Of a stretch of 64,000 nt of DNA, positions 1-8,433 are shown piece after piece. Source of the DNA: Aureimonas sp. ME7 (lineage in GTDB: Bacteria > Pseudomonadota > Alphaproteobacteria > Rhizobiales > Rhizobiaceae); the NCBI RefSeq assembly GCF_903970965.1, contig NZ_CAJCKW010000004.1, positions 248,001-312,000 of the forward strand. Direction: 5' to 3'. The notes under the pieces were generated by a model. The model had not been told where the DNA came from. It made no database searches and was given only the letters and a program-made list of their open reading frames with translations. Within the stretch, counting starts at the first letter, position 1. The number at the start of each line of letters is the position of its first letter. A program made the translations under genes and the position numbers.

Positions 1-1008
1 GATCTTGACCTCGTTGTCGGCATAGGCGCGTTCCAGCGACGACACTTCCGAATGAACGATGCCTTCGAGTTCGCCCATGCGCGAAAGCGCGCGCTCGACA
101 CCCTCGCCGAGCGCCGCGACCTCGCGGCGGATCGCGTTGCCGACGCTGGTCACCTTTTCGGAAGCGATGTTCTCCGGCTCGGCGAGACGCAAGGCCACTT
201 CGGCCAGCGAGCGGCTCATCAGGCGAAGGTCCTGCGAGCGGCGAACCATCACCGCGAAGGCGAGAATCAGGAGGGCCGGCAGGATGATGGCGCTGGCGAC
301 GATCGCCAGCGTCACGCCCGCGGCGTTTCCGGCTCCCGTCCCATTGGCGCCGAGGAACGCGACGGCGGCCGCCGTCGCCAGGGCGACCCAGGCGGCTGCG
401 ACGGCCGCACCGACGACGAGTGTCTTGCGGGACGAGCGTCGGTTCAGAAGCGCGTCCGCCATGACGGCAGCCGAGCGCTGCTCGTCGTTGGCAACGGTGG
501 ACTTGAAGTCGCGAGTGCGCGAAGCGCGAGCAAGGGGCGGTTCGTTGCCGGGTTCGGACTGACGTGGCATTTCCGGCGAAACGCGCGGCGTCGCCGCAGC
601 TGCGGTTGCTGCGGCTGTCGCCGTAGCCGCGTTCAGCCGGTCGCCGGAGGTCGGCGGATCGATCGTGTCGGCCGGAGCGCTCGAAGCGATCAGCTGCTCC
701 TCGCCGAGATGGAAGGGGGCCTCTTCGGAAGCCGCCTCGGGCTCATCCGGTTTGGCGGGCGCGTCGTCCTCGGCCTCCGCCTGATCGCCGCTGGTCGCTT
801 CCTCGACGGACCGGTCGAATTCGCTGAGTGCGAAGTCGATGGACACTTCGTCCGCCGTCAAGCTTTCTTCCTCGACATGCCCCTGGGCCTGCCCGGAAAG
901 CCGAGGTTCGCCCCCCTCGGTCGACATGAAGTCGGTATCCTGAAGCGCCGCTTCGAGTTCGTTGACCGCTTCTTCGGAAAGCTGTTCCGCCGTCTTGATC
1001 TTCGACAT
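1..1008 (-). CDS. membrane/coiled-coil protein of unknown function, 3' end cut by window
   Basis: The frame is open from an ATG at 1008 to the window edge (336 codons, no stop), so the C-terminus is missing. The first ~150 residues are acidic and rich in Ala/Glu/Asp with low complexity and look disordered. Two strongly hydrophobic segments follow (around residues 195-250), beginning after a short basic stretch and separated by a Gly/Asn-rich turn. The rest is a helical, charged stretch with heptad-like spacing. Proteins of this layout (disordered acidic N-terminus, two membrane helices, long coiled coil) occur in Rhizobiales and are often annotated as kinesin-like or apolipoprotein-like hypotheticals. 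No function can be assigned. A cell-envelope or division role would be speculation. Several overlapping frames on the other strand are shadows. Confidence 0.7.
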   Translation of the reverse strand, partial: MSKIKTAEQLSEEAVNELEAALQDTDFMSTEGGEPRLSGQAQGHVEEESLTADEVSIDFALSEFDRSVEEATSGDQAEAEDDAPAKPDEPEAASEEAPFHLGEEQLIASSAPADTIDPPTSGDRLNAATATAAATAAAATPRVSPEMPRQSEPGNEPPLARASRTRDFKSTVANDEQRSAAVMADALLNRRSSRKTLVVGAAVAAAWVALATAAAVAFLGANGTGAGNAAGVTLAIVASAIILPALLILAFAVMVRRSQDLRLMSRSLAEVALRLAEPENIASEKVTSVGNAIRREVAALGEGVERALSRMGELEGIVHSEVSSLERAYADNEVKI

Positions 1009-1506
1009 GATCCGCCGCGCCCCGTACTCGTTACATTCGGAAGGACGGGTTCGCGCCTCGTAACCGCGAAACCACCCGCCTGATCCGTCTGCCTGACCCG
1101 CTCGCCGGAAGGCGGAACGCGGGCATGCTACTGAGCGTCAAATTAGATACCGCCGCGTGCGAAGGAAACCTTAAAAACGGGCGTTAGATACAAGTTTAAA
1201 CATTTGGTTAACGACATGGCGAAGATGCCCTCAATTTTCGACATCTTTCGTTTGCCATGCAAACCGTCCGTTGGACGGAACGGGGCTCCGGCGGAGACGC
1301 GCGGGAAGCCAGCGTTTGCGCCCGTTTCGATGGGTTCGTGACCTGAAGGCCGTACCGGGCGCGAATTGGAAGGGCGATCCTACCCGAACTCCACTGCGTT
1401 CCAAACCGCTAGGGGTGCGTTGGGTGCGGGAGCTGTTGATAACCTTCTCACAAGCGGGAATCGGGCATGCTGTTGACCCCAATCCTCGGCCGGTCTACGC
1501 GCAGCA
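1009..1506. other. 498-bp gap without a recognisable gene
   Basis: This stretch separates the leftward membrane-protein gene from the rightward ferredoxin gene, so it should hold two divergent promoters. The first 200 bp are AT-richer than the surroundings, as expected for promoters. The second part (about 1260-1440) is GC-rich with local inverted repeats, for example a 7-bp arm near 1319 matching one near 1357. Two overlapping short frames (79 and 83 codons, opposite strands) have no recognisable domain and arginine-rich shadow-like composition. I compared it by eye with tRNA, SRP RNA, 6S and RNase P RNA and saw no match. A small RNA remains possible. Confidence 0.4.
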
Positions 1507-1827
1507 ATGACCTCGATCATCTTCATCGCCCATGACGGTACACGCTACGACGTCGATGCCGCCGACGGCTCCAGCGTCATGCAGAACGCGATCCGCAACG
1601 ACATACCCGGCATCGACGCCGATTGCGGCGGTGCCTGCGCTTGCGCCACGTGCCACGTCTATGTGGAAGAGGGTTTCCTCGACCGGCTTCCGCCGATGGA
1701 GCCGATGGAAGAGGACATGCTCGACTTCGCCGTCGACGTGCGCGCCAATTCCCGACTTTCGTGCCAGATCCGGGTTCGCCCGGAGCTCGACGGGCTGACG
1801 GTCAGCGTGCCCGCACGTCAAGGCTGA
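1507..1827 (+). CDS. [2Fe-2S] ferredoxin, adrenodoxin type
   Basis: A 106-residue soluble electron-transfer protein. The cluster ligands follow the adrenodoxin/ISC-ferredoxin spacing: Cys40, Cys46 and Cys49 (C-x5-C-x2-C), with the fourth ligand Cys87 in an S-C-Q-I context. Cys44 is an extra cysteine inside the loop. Length and the acidic stretch after the third cysteine fit this family, whose members feed electrons to Fe-S cluster assembly or to cytochrome P450-type monooxygenases. No isc/suf gene and no P450 is nearby, so the partner cannot be named. It begins at ATG 1507 without a strong ribosome site and is followed 15 bp later by the convergent DUF922 gene. Confidence 0.9.
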   Translation: MTSIIFIAHDGTRYDVDAADGSSVMQNAIRNDIPGIDADCGGACACATCHVYVEEGFLDRLPPMEPMEEDMLDFAVDVRANSRLSCQIRVRPELDGLTVSVPARQG

Positions 1828-1842
1828 CGCGCGGGCCTTGGC

Positions 1843-2457
1843 TTACCTGGCGGCGGCTACGCGGCGGTTCTGCTCTGCGTTAAGCTTGTCGCGGAGCCGG
1901 GCATCGACGACCTTGGCTTCCTGCATGTCGAAGTCGCGCTGAGCCTTTTCGTGGGCGAGCAGCAACTGATTGGACCGGCGGGTGGCGATCGCCTCCATCT
2001 TGGCGCAGTCGGCCGAGGGGGGGAGGGCGATCAGCTCCTTCTCCATCCGGCGAAGCCAGGACTTGGCGATCTCGCCATGCTTGGCTTCATGCGTGGCGAT
2101 GTCCTTATGCAGCACCTTCCACATGGCCTTGGTCTGCGCATCCGCCCCGCTCGGCGCGTTCCACCGAGGAAGAGTGGTGTGGAGATCAAGGCGCAGGTTG
2201 GTGCGCTTCAGGGCGCAGCCGAGCTTCTGGGCCTGGTACTGGAAGTCGCCGGTGAAGGAGACTTCGGTCGCTCCCGCCCGGCGCTCGCGTCCGGACAGAA
2301 GCGGGCCCTTGAGGCCCAACGCCCTGTCGATTTCGGCGAAGGTGGAACCCTTGACCATGAAATAGGTCGTTCGTTCCGTCACCGAGCCGGCGAAGGCGAG
2401 GCCTGGGGTCAAGAATCCCGCCGCGAGGCAGGAGAACAGAAGTCGCCGCATGCCCAC
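1843..2457 (-). CDS. secreted DUF922 protein, putative Zn-dependent protease
   Basis: 204 residues with an N-terminal signal peptide (positive start, hydrophobic core, Ala-Phe-Ala cleavage context near residue 23). The body matches the DUF922 family, often described as predicted secreted Zn-dependent proteases. The sequence H-E-A-K-H at residues 123-127 has the H-E-x-x-H form of a zinc metalloprotease site and lies in a predicted helix. Two cysteines (residue 81 and one near 151) could form a disulfide. It is convergent with the ferredoxin gene and probably monocistronic. The protease activity is inferred from the motif; no substrate is suggested by the neighbours. Confidence 0.75.
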   Translation of the reverse strand: MGMRRLLFSCLAAGFLTPGLAFAGSVTERTTYFMVKGSTFAEIDRALGLKGPLLSGRERRAGATEVSFTGDFQYQAQKLGCALKRTNLRLDLHTTLPRWNAPSGADAQTKAMWKVLHKDIATHEAKHGEIAKSWLRRMEKELIALPPSADCAKMEAIATRRSNQLLLAHEKAQRDFDMQEAKVVDARLRDKLNAEQNRRVAAAR

Positions 2458-2559
2458 TCCCTTGAGCCTTGAAACCTCTACTCGCTACGCTACGCAGGTT
2501 ACGCGTCGTTACAAGAGACGATTGCGAAATAATTGCGGCCTCGAAGCCGTTGAACGGGA

Positions 2560-3438
2560 ATGCATTCCTTGCGCGACATCTCGATGACGACCGAACGGGT
2601 TTGGCAACTGGCCGGAGGAGCTTCGCTCATCCTGGGGCCTTGCTCCACCATCATGGGCGTCTTGAACGTTACGCCAGACAGCTTCTCCGACGGCGGGCGA
2701 TACGACAAGTCGGTGGAGGACGCGGTCGGCGCCGCTCTGCGGATGATCGACGAGGGAGCGGCCATCATCGACATCGGCGGCGAATCGACGCGGCCGGGTG
2801 CCGCGCCCGTTTCGGCGGCCGAGGAGCAGGCACGCGTACTGCCGGTGATCCGCGAACTTCGCTCGCGGACCGGGGTCCCGATCTCGATCGACACCTATCG
2901 CAGCGAAACGGCGGCACTGGCGATTGAGGCGGGGGCCACCATCGTCAACGACGTATGGGGGGGGCAGCGCGACGCTGATATTCTGAACGTCGCGGCCGCA
3001 ACCGGCGCCGGGCTTTGCCTGATGCACACGGGTAGGGACCGCGAGCGCGACCCGGATGTGATCGTCGATCAATTCGCCTTTTTGAAGCGATCGATCGCCT
3101 TGGCGAGGGAGGCGGGCGTTGCCGACGATCGCATCGTCCTAGATCCCGGCTTCGGCTTCGCGAAGACTACGGAGGAGAACCTGTCACTGATGATGCGCAT
3201 GGGCGCACTGGCCGCGCTCGGATTTCCGCTTCTGGCGGGAACATCGCGCAAGCGTTTCGTCCGGGCGGCCCTTGGCGAGGACCGAGGCGATCCGGACGTC
3301 GCGACGGCCGCCACGAGCGTTCTCCTGCGCGAGCGTGGCGTCTCGATCTTCCGTGTCCATGCGGTCGGGCCGACGCGCGACGCGTTGGCGATCGTCGATG
3401 CCGCGCTCGGCGCGATGCAGGATCGGACGCGCTCGTGA
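2560..3438 (+). CDS. folP: dihydropteroate synthase
   Basis: Condenses 6-hydroxymethyl-7,8-dihydropterin pyrophosphate with p-aminobenzoate to give dihydropteroate, the sulfonamide-sensitive step of folate synthesis. The 292-residue TIM-barrel protein has the family signatures: the N-V-T-P-D-S-F-S-D loop at residues 36-43, D-I-G-G-E-S-T-R-P-G that follows, N-D-V in strand 4, D-P-G-F-G-F and the C-terminal G-T-S-R-K-R and R-V-H motifs. The start at 2560 could be replaced by an ATG at 2584, since neither has a strong ribosome site. Its stop overlaps the folK start by 4 bp, so the two are translationally coupled. The usual middle gene of this alphaproteobacterial cluster, folB, is absent here. 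Confidence 0.96.
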   Translation: MHSLRDISMTTERVWQLAGGASLILGPCSTIMGVLNVTPDSFSDGGRYDKSVEDAVGAALRMIDEGAAIIDIGGESTRPGAAPVSAAEEQARVLPVIRELRSRTGVPISIDTYRSETAALAIEAGATIVNDVWGGQRDADILNVAAATGAGLCLMHTGRDRERDPDVIVDQFAFLKRSIALAREAGVADDRIVLDPGFGFAKTTEENLSLMMRMGALAALGFPLLAGTSRKRFVRAALGEDRGDPDVATAATSVLLRERGVSIFRVHAVGPTRDALAIVDAALGAMQDRTRS

Positions 3439-3938
3439 CGATCGCGTTCCTGGGACTGGGCGGAAATCTCGGCGACCCGATCGCGGCCATGGCCGAAGCC
3501 CTGCGCCGGCTCGATATGGACGCGCGGACGGAAGTGCTCGGCGTATCCTTGGTGTACCGGACACCGCCTTGGGGGCCGGTGGAGCAGCCCGCCTTCCTGA
3601 ACGCCTGCGCCCGCGTTCGGACCGCGCGGTCTGCGCCGGAGCTTCTGGAGCTTTGCCTCGCGACCGAAGCTGCGCTTCATCGTCACAGGCTGGTCAGGTG
3701 GGGACCACGGACGATCGATCTCGACATCCTCGATTTCGGAGGCGAGGAAATCCATGGCGAGCATTTGACGCTGCCCCATCCCCGCATGGCGGAGCGCGCT
3801 TTCGTGCTGGTGCCGCTCGCCGAGATCGCGCCCGATCTCGACATCGCAGGCGCGAGCGTTCGCGAGAGATTGCAGGCGCTGGACCGAAGCGGAGTCGAGG
3901 TGGCGCTCGCGGGGCCCGATTGGTGGCGAGGCGCCTAG
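3435..3938 (+). CDS. folK: 6-hydroxymethyl-dihydropterin pyrophosphokinase
   Basis: Transfers pyrophosphate from ATP to 6-hydroxymethyl-7,8-dihydropterin, producing the substrate of the upstream FolP. The 167-residue sequence has the HPPK N-terminal G-L-G-G-N-L-G-D, the Y-R-T-P-P-W-G loop, and the signature R-W-G-P-R-T-I-D-L-D-I-L around residues 93-104 that holds the two Mg-binding aspartates, followed by L-x-x-P-H-P-R. The start is GTG at 3435, overlapping the folP stop in a GTGA junction. The gene ends 4 bp before a convergent secreted-protein gene, with no obvious terminator between. Confidence 0.96.
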   Translation: MTIAFLGLGGNLGDPIAAMAEALRRLDMDARTEVLGVSLVYRTPPWGPVEQPAFLNACARVRTARSAPELLELCLATEAALHRHRLVRWGPRTIDLDILDFGGEEIHGEHLTLPHPRMAERAFVLVPLAEIAPDLDIAGASVRERLQALDRSGVEVALAGPDWWRGA

Positions 3939-3942
3939 ACGC

Positions 3943-4500
3943 TCACTTCTCGAGCGAGGCGCGTTTGACACTCTCGTCGCGCTTCAAAGTCATTCCGATC
4001 ACCGGCACGAGTTCGTTGGCGACTTGCACGGAAATGGTGATCTTCAGCTTGTCCTGCTCTTCCAGCCGGGCGACCATCGCGCCTTTCAGCTGCTTGCGGT
4101 CGAGGCCGACCACGACCCGATTGCCCGTCACGTCACCCGAGACGATGTCGAGCCCCTTGCCCTTGGAGCCGTCCAGGAAAGAGCCCTTGTAGGAGGCGCC
4201 GCCGCGCGTGAAGGTCGCGGTCATCGGCTGGGAGAACATACCGACGCGGCAGGAGCCGTCGAGCGACATGCCGACCGCCTTATCCGGCTGAATGCCAGCG
4301 AGGTCACACACGAACTTGGTGCCCTTGTACTTGCCGGCGACGATTTCGCCCGGGCCTGTCCACCGGCCGAACACGGACTGGAAGAACGCCTCGTCGCCAT
4401 CGGCGCGAGCCGGCTGGACGGAACCGAAGGCGAGCGAAAGAAGGGTGAGACCAAGGGCGATCGGGCGGATCATGGCGGGCCTTCGGAACGGCAAGGACAT
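3943..4500 (-). CDS. secreted protein of unknown function (paralogue of the gene at 22550-23056)
   Basis: 185 residues with a cleavable signal peptide (hydrophobic core about residues 10-28, Ala-Arg-Ala before the mature end). An alternative start at 4473 removes nine residues and gives a more standard signal peptide. The mature part is beta-rich: a short F-x-x-W-x-G-x-G-x-I opening, then a cysteine (C-D-L-A-G), then a G-S-C-R motif. The protein at 22550-23056 has the same opening and the same Cys plus G-S-C-R spacing, so the two look like members of one small periplasmic family, perhaps with a disulfide-bonded barrel. I do not recognise a functional domain. It is convergent with folK. Confidence 0.75.
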   Translation of the reverse strand: MSLPFRRPAMIRPIALGLTLLSLAFGSVQPARADGDEAFFQSVFGRWTGPGEIVAGKYKGTKFVCDLAGIQPDKAVGMSLDGSCRVGMFSQPMTATFTRGGASYKGSFLDGSKGKGLDIVSGDVTGNRVVVGLDRKQLKGAMVARLEEQDKLKITISVQVANELVPVIGMTLKRDESVKRASLEK

Positions 4501-4590
4501 GGGAGCTATCTATCGCTCCGAACGGTTAACCGATCCTTTCTGAAGGCGCCATGCCTCCTGCCGTCGCACGTCGCGCGTTGCACGAAATCC

Positions 4591-5634
4591 TCAGCTGCGC
4601 TTGGCCCCCAAGTTCGTCAGATCGCTCATGAAATCGCCGATGCGAGGGCGCTGGACGCCGAGGAAGGGCAGGGGACGGCAAAGGTCCATCGTCGCGATGC
4701 CGATGCGGGCCGTCAGCAGGCCGTTGACGACGCCCTCGCCCAGCTTGGCCGACAGGCGCGAGGCAAGCCCATGGCCGACGACCTCGCTGACCAGACTGTC
4801 GCCGACGGCGATGGAGCCGGTGACGGCGAGATGGGCGAGCACGTCCCGCACCAGACGGACGAGGCCAATGGTGCCAGGGCGGCTGCCATAGAGCGCCGCG
4901 ATCGCGCGGATCAGGCGAACGGTTTCGAAGAGAACGAAGGCGAGGTCCACCAGCGCGCGCGGACTGACGGCGGTCACCACCGAAACGCGCTTGGCCGAGG
5001 CCAGGACGATTGCGCGAGCCTTCGCGTCCAGAGGCAGTAGCAACTCGCGCTCCGCAAGGCGGATCAGGTCCCGTCCGTCGATGACGTCGTCACGCAGCGC
5101 CGCGAGGCGATCGCGCCCCGCCGCCGTCTCGGCGCGGGAGGATACCAGTGCGACGAGCCTTGCCACGACATCCGTCGCTTCGGCAGCGGAGTCCGTTTCG
5201 AAGGCGCGTCTGCCGTCTTCCCGTTCGCGCTCGATCGTGTCGAGGCGAAGGATGCCAAGCGCTTCGCGAAGGGCGACGCCGACGACGCCGATCAACAGAA
5301 GTGCGCTCAAGGCGACCGCGACCCAGCCCAGCCAGTCCGCGCGCGTGAAGAGCTCGCGGATGAAGCTGTCGAGCGCGAGTCCGAAGAGGATCGAGACGAT
5401 CGCACCGAGCGCGCCCATCGCGAGCTTGCCGAAGGAGAAGCCTCGCTTCCGAGCCCGCACGGGTGAGCCGGCGTCCAGCGCTGCTGCCGCCTCGGCTTCC
5501 AGTTCGTCGTCGGCTTCGATGCGGACCTGAGCGAGATCGCTGAAGCTGCGAGGCTCCCTTGGTGTTGGGATCGGGATTTCAGGTGCCGGATCGAGCGAAA
5601 AGGCGGCGGGCCGTCGCGGAGGGGTCTCGCTCAT
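4591..5634 (-). CDS. TIGR01620 / DUF697 inner-membrane protein (YcjF type)
   Basis: 347 residues from ATG 5634. The frame continues upstream inside ycjX, but that extension is a shadow. The N-terminus (about 70 residues) is Pro/Glu/Ala-rich and basic near its end. Two hydrophobic segments follow (about 70-95 and 102-125), then an amphipathic helical domain and a more hydrophobic C-terminal region. This arrangement and its position directly after YcjX match the TIGR01620 family, the membrane partner of the YcjX GTPase. The start codon overlaps the ycjX stop by 4 bp (ATGA), indicating coupled translation. Cellular role is not settled for the family; phage-shock and envelope-stress links are known for the enterobacterial pair. 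Confidence 0.85.
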   Translation of the reverse strand: MSETPPRRPAAFSLDPAPEIPIPTPREPRSFSDLAQVRIEADDELEAEAAAALDAGSPVRARKRGFSFGKLAMGALGAIVSILFGLALDSFIRELFTRADWLGWVAVALSALLLIGVVGVALREALGILRLDTIEREREDGRRAFETDSAAEATDVVARLVALVSSRAETAAGRDRLAALRDDVIDGRDLIRLAERELLLPLDAKARAIVLASAKRVSVVTAVSPRALVDLAFVLFETVRLIRAIAALYGSRPGTIGLVRLVRDVLAHLAVTGSIAVGDSLVSEVVGHGLASRLSAKLGEGVVNGLLTARIGIATMDLCRPLPFLGVQRPRIGDFMSDLTNLGAKRS

Positions 5635-7085
5635 GCCAACCGGTCCCCCAGGAGAAACTGAAGTGAGCGGTCCAGCCGGATATGGGGCAGAGACAGGGTC
5701 AGGCCCTCTGCCGTCTTCTCCAGCCGAGGCGGCTTGAAGCGCACGAAGGTCACGGGATCCAGTCGTGCGCCGCCGTCTCCGCCTTTCAGGACACGCCCGG
5801 CCTCTTCCGGCAGGTCGCCCGGGAAGACGGCGGTTTCCGTATGGCCGTCGAAGCGTTGCCCTGCGATCTCCTCTCCCGCGATCGGCGTTCCGACGATCAC
5901 GGGAAGGGTGTCGCCCCGGTCGGCGACACTGGCTTCGCGCGTCGCGCGAATGGCGGCCATAGCGACGACTTCCGTTTCGGCGCCCGACAGCTTGGCGCGC
6001 GACACGGCGCCGTCGACGAGACGACGGACGATGTTCTCCAGGCGCTGGTGGTTGCTCCTGTGGAGGTGGTCGGCCTTGGTGGCGGCAACGAGGATACGAT
6101 CGATCCGCCGCGTCACGAGCGAGCCGAGCCAACTGGCTCGTCCCGGACGGAAGCAGGCGAGGATGTCCGCGAGCGCTGTTTCGAGGTCCTGCACCGCTTC
6201 GGGGCCTGCATTGATCGCCTGCAGCGCGTCGATCAGGAGGATCTGGCGATCGAGCCGCGCGAAGTGGTCGCGGAAGAAGGGCTTCACGACCACGGTCTTG
6301 TAGGCTTCGTAGCGCCGGGCGTGAACGGCGGCGAAGCTGCCCTTCTCGTAGATCCGTCCCGGTTCCACCGCCAGCGGCGCGAAGGTGAGGGCGGGCGAGC
6401 CATCGAGGTCGCCCGGCATCAGGAAGCGGCCGGGGGGAAGGGTGGATAGTGCCGTCCTGTCTTCTCGGCAGGCCCGGAGATAGGCTGCGAAAGCCGCGCT
6501 CAGCCGCTGGCTATCGGGCTCGTTCGCGGGAGCGGCGAGGTCGATCGTTGCGAGCGCTTGGAGGAACGGTTCGGCCATCGCGGCGCGCGAGGGCATGCGC
6601 GCACGCTCCAAGGCTTCGGCCGAGAACGTCTCGTAGCGCTTTTCCAAAAGCGGGAGGTCGAGAAGCCATTCGCCGGGATAATCCACGATGTCGATCGAAA
6701 GCTTGCCCGCGCGCACGAACCGCGCCCAGCCGGACGCCGACTCGAACTCTACCGTCAGCCGCAGTTCCGAGATCGCCCGCGTCGATTGCGGCCAGACGCG
6801 CTCCTCGACGATGGCGCGGATGTGCTCTTCGTACTGGAAGCGCGGCACGGCATCGTCCGGCTGCTCCTCCAGATAGGTTCGCGAAATCCGCCCCGAACTC
6901 TGCGCCTCGAACAAGGGCAGCCGGCCGCCGTGGAGAAGGTTGTGGATCAGCGAGGTGATGAAGACGGTCTTGCCGGCGCGCGACAGTCCCGCCACGCCCA
7001 ATCGAATCGTGGGATGAAACAGGCCTGCGCCTCGATCCGCCAGATTGTCGAACGCGATACGGGCTTCGTCGGCGATGGAAGGCAT
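5631..7085 (-). CDS. YcjX-family GTP-binding protein (DUF463)
   Basis: 484 residues, the normal length for YcjX. The Walker A / G1 loop is G-L-S-R-A-G-K-T at about residues 33-40, followed by V-F-I-T-S-L-I-H-N-L-L, a hallmark of this family. D-Y-P-G-E-W near residue 137 is the G3-type motif and A-T-K-A-D-H about two-thirds along resembles the G4 base-specificity motif. The protein is predicted soluble or peripheral, acting with the membrane protein encoded immediately downstream. The pair forms a two-gene operon with a 4-bp overlap. Function is inferred from the family: a stress-related GTPase of unknown target. Confidence 0.92.
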   Translation of the reverse strand: MPSIADEARIAFDNLADRGAGLFHPTIRLGVAGLSRAGKTVFITSLIHNLLHGGRLPLFEAQSSGRISRTYLEEQPDDAVPRFQYEEHIRAIVEERVWPQSTRAISELRLTVEFESASGWARFVRAGKLSIDIVDYPGEWLLDLPLLEKRYETFSAEALERARMPSRAAMAEPFLQALATIDLAAPANEPDSQRLSAAFAAYLRACREDRTALSTLPPGRFLMPGDLDGSPALTFAPLAVEPGRIYEKGSFAAVHARRYEAYKTVVVKPFFRDHFARLDRQILLIDALQAINAGPEAVQDLETALADILACFRPGRASWLGSLVTRRIDRILVAATKADHLHRSNHQRLENIVRRLVDGAVSRAKLSGAETEVVAMAAIRATREASVADRGDTLPVIVGTPIAGEEIAGQRFDGHTETAVFPGDLPEEAGRVLKGGDGGARLDPVTFVRFKPPRLEKTAEGLTLSLPHIRLDRSLQFLLGDRLA

Positions 7086-7155
7086 TCTGTCTCGATGTTT
7101 CCCGATGATGCGAGGCCACGACGCATATAGGCATCGGCCAACGGGAATCGAAGGT

Positions 7156-7656
7156 TCAGGGTCGGATCACGGCATGCAAATAACCGCGAAGCGTGCCGTC
7201 CGGCGCATCCGGCAGTCGGTGGATCGTGATCCAGTGAGCCGTTCCGATGCCATGGCTGGCGATCCCGACCGCGCCCCGATCCCCATTGATACAGGTCGCG
7301 CGGACGAACTCCTCGATCGATGGGTTGTGCCCGATCAGCAGCGTTTCGGCGACGCAATGAGCCCGTAGCGCGGCTGCATACGCGGGGGCGCCGAGCGCGT
7401 AGAGATCGTCGGAGATATGGATCGCGATGTCGCTCGGCAGCGCCGGGCGTATCCCTTCAAGCGTTTGTCGGGCTCGCCTCGCGGAGGAACACACGATGGT
7501 CTGGATCCCACTCGACACATCGCGAACCCGCTCGGAGATCGATGCGATGTCGGCGTTGCCGCGCTCGTCGAGCGGTCGCTCATGGTCCCTTTCGCCGGGA
7601 ACCGCCCATGACGAATGCGCATGGCGAAGAAGATGGAAGCGATGAAAGGTGACCAT
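7156..7656 (-). CDS. SixA-like histidine phosphatase
   Basis: 166 residues of the histidine phosphatase (phosphoglycerate mutase-like) superfamily. The catalytic R-H motif is L-L-R-H-A-H-S at residues 8-14, the second arginine lies in C-S-S-A-R-R-A-R-Q-T, an acidic E-T-L-L-I-G-H-N-P segment supplies the second histidine, as in SixA, which dephosphorylates phosphohistidine on HPt domains or PTS proteins. Members in Rhizobiales are common and their targets unknown. It ends 70 bp before the ycjX start and may share a transcript with it. Confidence 0.85.
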   Translation of the reverse strand: MVTFHRFHLLRHAHSSWAVPGERDHERPLDERGNADIASISERVRDVSSGIQTIVCSSARRARQTLEGIRPALPSDIAIHISDDLYALGAPAYAAALRAHCVAETLLIGHNPSIEEFVRATCINGDRGAVGIASHGIGTAHWITIHRLPDAPDGTLRGYLHAVIRP

Positions 7657-7938
7657 GTCCGCTCATAGGGCCTGCGCCGACGCTTGGTCGAGGACAGAAA
7701 TGGATCGATTCCCCTGATCCTCACAACCACAGGGAGTTACCTCGGTTGTCCCTCGCTACTCCCGGACGATGGGTCGCGCCCATGGGGCGCGCTCCCCGGT
7801 TTCACCAATCCGTCATGAATTTCGTTTGATTATCGAGGCTTAGGAAGAGCCTGTGTTTCGGCTGGTGCGTTACAGGCCGCTTGTCCCCGGCGAAAGCGGT
7901 CGCTATAAGCCCGGCCACGTCGTTGATGGAGGAAGCGA

Positions 7939-8355
7939 ATGAGCGAGACCTTACCCTTCGAGGCCGGTCTTCCCGAAGACGGCCCCTTCATGAACGACCG
8001 GCAGAAGGAGTATTTTCGCAAGAAGCTCCTACGCTGGAAGTCCGACATCCTGAAGGAAGCGCGCGAGACGCTGGACGCCTTGGCCAGCGAAAGCGCCAAT
8101 CTGGCCGATGCCGCCGACCGTGCATCGTCGGAAACCGATCGCGCCATCGAGCTTCGCGCCCGGGACCGCCAACGCAAGCTCATCTCGAAGATCGACGCAG
8201 CGATCGAGCGGATCGACGACGGAACCTACGGCTATTGCGAGGAGACCGGCGAGCCGATCAGCCTTCGCCGTTTGGACGCGCGTCCGATCGCCACCATGTC
8301 GCTCGAAGCGCAAGAGCGGCATGAGCGCCGCGAGAAGGTCTATCGCGACGAGTAG
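7939..8355 (+). CDS. dksA: DksA-type RNA polymerase-binding transcription factor, single-Cys variant
   Basis: 138 residues. DksA binds the RNA polymerase secondary channel and, with ppGpp, retunes rRNA and biosynthetic promoters. The coiled coil spans about residues 20-95, and its tip carries the D-x-x-D-x-A motif (Asp57, Asp60, Ala62). In the zinc-finger region only Cys100 remains of the four E. coli ligands; the equivalents are Thr103 and non-cysteine residues near 121 and 124. Such cysteine-poor forms are usual in alphaproteobacteria and should fold without zinc or bind it poorly. A good ribosome site (GGAGG, 5 bp before ATG 7939) fixes the start. A strong terminator follows at 8378. Confidence 0.93.
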   Translation: MSETLPFEAGLPEDGPFMNDRQKEYFRKKLLRWKSDILKEARETLDALASESANLADAADRASSETDRAIELRARDRQRKLISKIDAAIERIDDGTYGYCEETGEPISLRRLDARPIATMSLEAQERHERREKVYRDE

Positions 8356-8377
8356 TTCGTCCCCATCGACGAGTTAT

Positions 8378-8415
8378 AAACGAAAACGGGCCGCGAAAGC
8401 GGCCCGTTTTCGTTT
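8378..8415 (+). terminator. Rho-independent terminator of dksA
   Basis: A perfect 17-bp stem with a GAAA tetraloop (arms 8378-8394 and 8399-8415). The outer arms are A-rich on the left and T-rich on the right, so it can work in both directions, also for the convergent gene ending at 8434. Confidence 0.93.
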
Positions 8416-8433
8416 GCCTCGATGAAGGAGCGA

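Noticed and set aside
52-1083. 343-codon rightward frame at the left end
   Set aside because: The leftward frame has a proper start, membrane helices and coiled coil; this one is Arg-rich shadow.
1271-1440. Possible SRP or 6S RNA
   Set aside because: No GGAAG/AGCAG core of SRP RNA and no 6S-like long bubble stem could be traced.
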